A stretch of DNA of 64,000 bases, from the NCBI RefSeq assembly GCF_900070365.1, contig NZ_LN850107.1:1116001-1180000 (forward strand), given 5' to 3'. The stretch is from Alloactinosynnema sp. L-07 (lineage in GTDB: Bacteria; Actinomycetota; Actinomycetes; Mycobacteriales; Pseudonocardiaceae). The notes under the pieces were generated by a model, which saw only the letters and a program-made list of their open reading frames with translations, searched no databases and was not told where the DNA came from. Position numbers and translations under genes: made by a program. Of the stretch, positions 62,172 through 64,000 are shown in pieces. Within the stretch, counting starts at the first letter, position 1, and each line of letters begins with the position of its first letter.

Positions 62172-63068
62172 TCAATAGGGTTGACGGTCCGTGAAGTCGC
62201 TCAACAGATCGTCACAAAGCGCGATCAGATTGGCCCGCAAGGGTTTCGCGCGGCGGGTGAACTCGGCCTGGGCGCGGACGTAGTCGGCCCGGCCGCGCTC
62301 GGTCTCGATCATCACCGGTTCGTAGCCGAGGTCGGACAGGTCGTACGGACTGGCCCGCATGTCGAGCTCACGGACGTCGGAGGCCAGGTCGAAGCAGTCG
62401 GCCAGCAGGTCGGACGGGGTGTACGGGTCGAGCTTGTACGCCCACTTGAACAGGTCCATGGTCGCGTGCAGGCAGCCAGGCTGTTCGAGGGCGATCTGCT
62501 TGTCCCGGCTGGGATCCAGGGTGTTGAGCGGCCGCGCGGGCTCGGTGAAGAAGCGGAACGCGTCGAAGTGGCTGCACTTGATCGTCTGGGTCTCCACCAC
62601 CGCGTCGGTGCCCGCTGCGCCCAGCCGTAGCGGCCAGTCGACGTGCCGGACCTGCGTGGCGGGCTGCCGGTAGACCATGGCCCACTCGTGCAGGCCGAAG
62701 CAGCCCAGCCGGGGCGCGCGGGACGCCGTGGCCGACAGCAGGTCGCGGATGAACCGGGCCGACCGCCGCCGCGACTCCGGCAGCGCCGCGACGTCGACCG
62801 TGACGCCGTCCGGGGTCTCGGTGTAGGCGGGCCAGCGCAGGTACTCCCGCGCCGACTCGCCCGCCAGCACCACGCCGGGACCGGGGTGCCAGCGCTCCAG
62901 CTGCGCGGGCCGGTGCGAGTAGTAGGTGAACAGGAAGTCCAGGACCGGGTGCTTCTCGCCGCGGACCCGGCGCTGCTGGTGGGGCACCGTCCACGCGCGC
63001 ATGCGGCGCGCGTGGAGGTCCCGCCTGGCTTGCCAGACGGGTTCGGCCAGCACGGTCGGCTCAGCCAC
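62172..63068 (-). CDS. Conserved actinobacterial protein, often labelled 3-methyladenine DNA glycosylase
   Basis: A 298-residue protein with RRMRAWTVPHQQRRVRGEKH, PVLDFLFTYYSHRPAQLERW, GCFGLHEWAMVYR and a late ERGRADYVRAQAEFTRRAKP block. I remember the same family being annotated in streptomycetes as a 3-methyladenine DNA glycosylase, but I see none of the helix-hairpin-helix or AAG motifs, so I regard that label as unproven. The many conserved His, Trp and Cys residues suggest metal binding or an enzyme. It overlaps the next gene's stop by eight bases and shares its operon. Confidence 0.65.
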   Translation of the reverse strand: MAEPTVLAEPVWQARRDLHARRMRAWTVPHQQRRVRGEKHPVLDFLFTYYSHRPAQLERWHPGPGVVLAGESAREYLRWPAYTETPDGVTVDVAALPESRRRSARFIRDLLSATASRAPRLGCFGLHEWAMVYRQPATQVRHVDWPLRLGAAGTDAVVETQTIKCSHFDAFRFFTEPARPLNTLDPSRDKQIALEQPGCLHATMDLFKWAYKLDPYTPSDLLADCFDLASDVRELDMRASPYDLSDLGYEPVMIETERGRADYVRAQAEFTRRAKPLRANLIALCDDLLSDFTDRQPY

Positions 63069-64000
63069 CGTTGGCGATGTGCGTCCCGTCCCGCACGGTT
63101 CCCACGTACTCCTCGACCAGGTCCTCCAACGCGATCACGCCGAGCACCGTACGGTCCGCCGCGACCGCCATCGCCAGGTGGCTGTGCGCCCGGCGCAGCG
63201 CGCTGAGCGCCTCGTCGACCCGGGAGTCGGCGGGCACCTGCGGCAGGGCGCGGATCCTGGTCGCGGGCAGTCGGGTGGCCGGGTCGGCGTCGATCTGGTC
63301 GAGGACATCCTTGACGTGGACGTACCCGCCGAGCCCGCCGTCGTCGGTGCGCACCGGGAACCGGGAGAAGCCGGTCTCTCCGACCGCCTGGTCGATGTCG
63401 CCGACCGTCGGCGGGAACGGCACCGTCTTGATCCGGTCCAGCGGGACCATCACGTCGGCGACGGTCCGCTCGACCGACGACAGCGTGTTGGTGAGCCGCC
63501 GGTGCTCCGAGGCGTCCAGCAGGCCCTCACGCCGGGACTCGGCGATCAGCGTGGCCAACTCGTCGGGGGTGTAGGCGCTCTCCAGTTCGTCCTTCGGCTC
63601 GACCTTGAAGAGCTTGAGGATGAACGTCGAGGCCACGGTGAACAGGCCCAGCAGCGGCCGGACCAGCTTGCAGAACGCGAAGTGGATCGGCACCAGCGCC
63701 ATCGCCGCGCCCTCCGGCCCCGCGATGGCGAGGTTCTTCGGCACCATCTCGCCGATCACCGTGTGCAGCGTGACCACGATGCCCAGGGCGATGGCGAACG
63801 CGACGCCGTGCAGCACCGCGGGCGGGATGTCGAGGGAGCGGAACGGCGCTTCGAGCAGACTCGCGATCACCGGCTCCGACAGCGCGCCAAGGCCGAGCGA
63901 GCAGACCGTGATGCCCAGTTGGGCGCCCGCGATCAGCAGCGGCAGCTCCCGGCCGGCCTCGATCGCCACGGCCGCCCTGGCGTGGCCGTCGCGGGCCAGC
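63061..64000 (-). CDS. CNNM/CorC-type transporter with CBS domains, 5' part outside window
   Basis: The 3' part (about 313 codons) of a DUF21/CBS membrane protein often labelled hemolysin or magnesium/cobalt efflux protein. The DUF21 region is visible in LPLLIAGAQLGITVCSLGLG and IGEMVPKNLAIAGPEGAAMA. The CBS pair is VADVMVPLDRIKTVPFPPTV and LVEEYVGTVRDGTHIANGG near the end. The frame is open through base 64000 (LARDGHARAAVAIEAG precedes the first internal Met), so the real start lies beyond the right edge. The family exports magnesium or cobalt. The stop overlaps the downstream gene by eight bases. Confidence 0.9.
   Translation of the reverse strand, partial: LARDGHARAAVAIEAGRELPLLIAGAQLGITVCSLGLGALSEPVIASLLEAPFRSLDIPPAVLHGVAFAIALGIVVTLHTVIGEMVPKNLAIAGPEGAAMALVPIHFAFCKLVRPLLGLFTVASTFILKLFKVEPKDELESAYTPDELATLIAESRREGLLDASEHRRLTNTLSSVERTVADVMVPLDRIKTVPFPPTVGDIDQAVGETGFSRFPVRTDDGGLGGYVHVKDVLDQIDADPATRLPATRIRALPQVPADSRVDEALSALRRAHSHLAMAVAADRTVLGVIALEDLVEEYVGTVRDGTHIANGG

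Overview
The window is typical high-GC actinobacterial chromosome, most likely from a Pseudonocardiaceae-type organism. This is an inference from gene content and order, not from a marker gene. Two blocks keep the order I know from Mycobacterium tuberculosis. The first is pdtaR (Rv1626-like), polA, rpsA, coaE, an Rv1632c-position gene, uvrB and an MFS exporter (Rv1629-Rv1634). The second is a CDP-alcohol phosphatidyltransferase, garA, ftsR-like MerR, bifunctional nuclease, second MerR and gcvP (Rv1822-Rv1832), here without gcvH. Signatures of Streptomyces/Pseudonocardiales are the DUF5753/DUF397 pair, a class F sortase, XRE-type regulators and many leaderless starts.

Layout. 1-3 kb: phospholipid acylation (PlsB and a HAD-PlsC fusion, cut by the left edge). 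3.3-6.2 kb: a tRNA with a CAA anticodon, the ANTAR regulator PdtaR and a large exported FN3 protein. 6.4-12 kb: a complete five-gene branched-chain amino acid ABC operon livKHMGF closed by a strong terminator. 12.1-20.7 kb: a DUF5753/DUF397 pair, lipoprotein and thioesterase, polA, a deoxyribosyltransferase-like/Nudix fusion, a secreted protein with its sortase, and bluB. 20.7-23.9 kb: a TetR-controlled YhgE/Pip export operon whose ATPase-like partner lacks a proper Walker A. 24-27.4 kb: an accessory cluster (methyltransferase, Cys-tailed glycine-rich-domain-like protein, XRE regulator, SLOG-like protein). 27.4-36.7 kb: GNAT and methyltransferase, rpsA, secreted M28 aminopeptidase, a Clp-N/HTH regulator under tandem operators, coaE and two DUF402-like genes. 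36.8-42.3 kb: two tandem DUF5685-like proteins with cysteine-rich tails, then a molybdopterin oxidoreductase with a TetR gene. 42.3-46.3 kb: uvrB, ArsR and MFS. 46.35-47.15 kb: an 800-bp gene-free region with two very long hairpins flanking a purine-rich tract. 47.2-51.5 kb: ArsR, alpha/beta hydrolase, enoyl-CoA hydratase-like and FAD oxidase genes and two tandem tiny paralogues. 51.5-59.4 kb: pgsA-like gene, garA, ftsR, nuclease, MerR, and gcvP under a tandem glycine riboswitch, then rnhA. 59.5-64 kb: aldo/keto reductase, VWA protein, a conserved protein and a CNNM/CorC-type protein cut by the right edge.

The genes are densely packed. Most operon partners overlap by 1 to 8 bases (ATGA, GTGA or TGATG), and several convergent pairs overlap at their 3' ends. 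About ten genes start 6-8 bases after a TAnnnT -10 box with no Shine-Dalgarno, which points to leaderless transcripts.

The least explained parts are the hairpin region at 46.4-47.1 kb, the class-I-shaped CAA tRNA, the cluster at 24-27.4 kb, the Clp-N regulator with its operator pair and the DUF5685-like tandem. I saw no CRISPR array, prophage, insertion sequence or rRNA.
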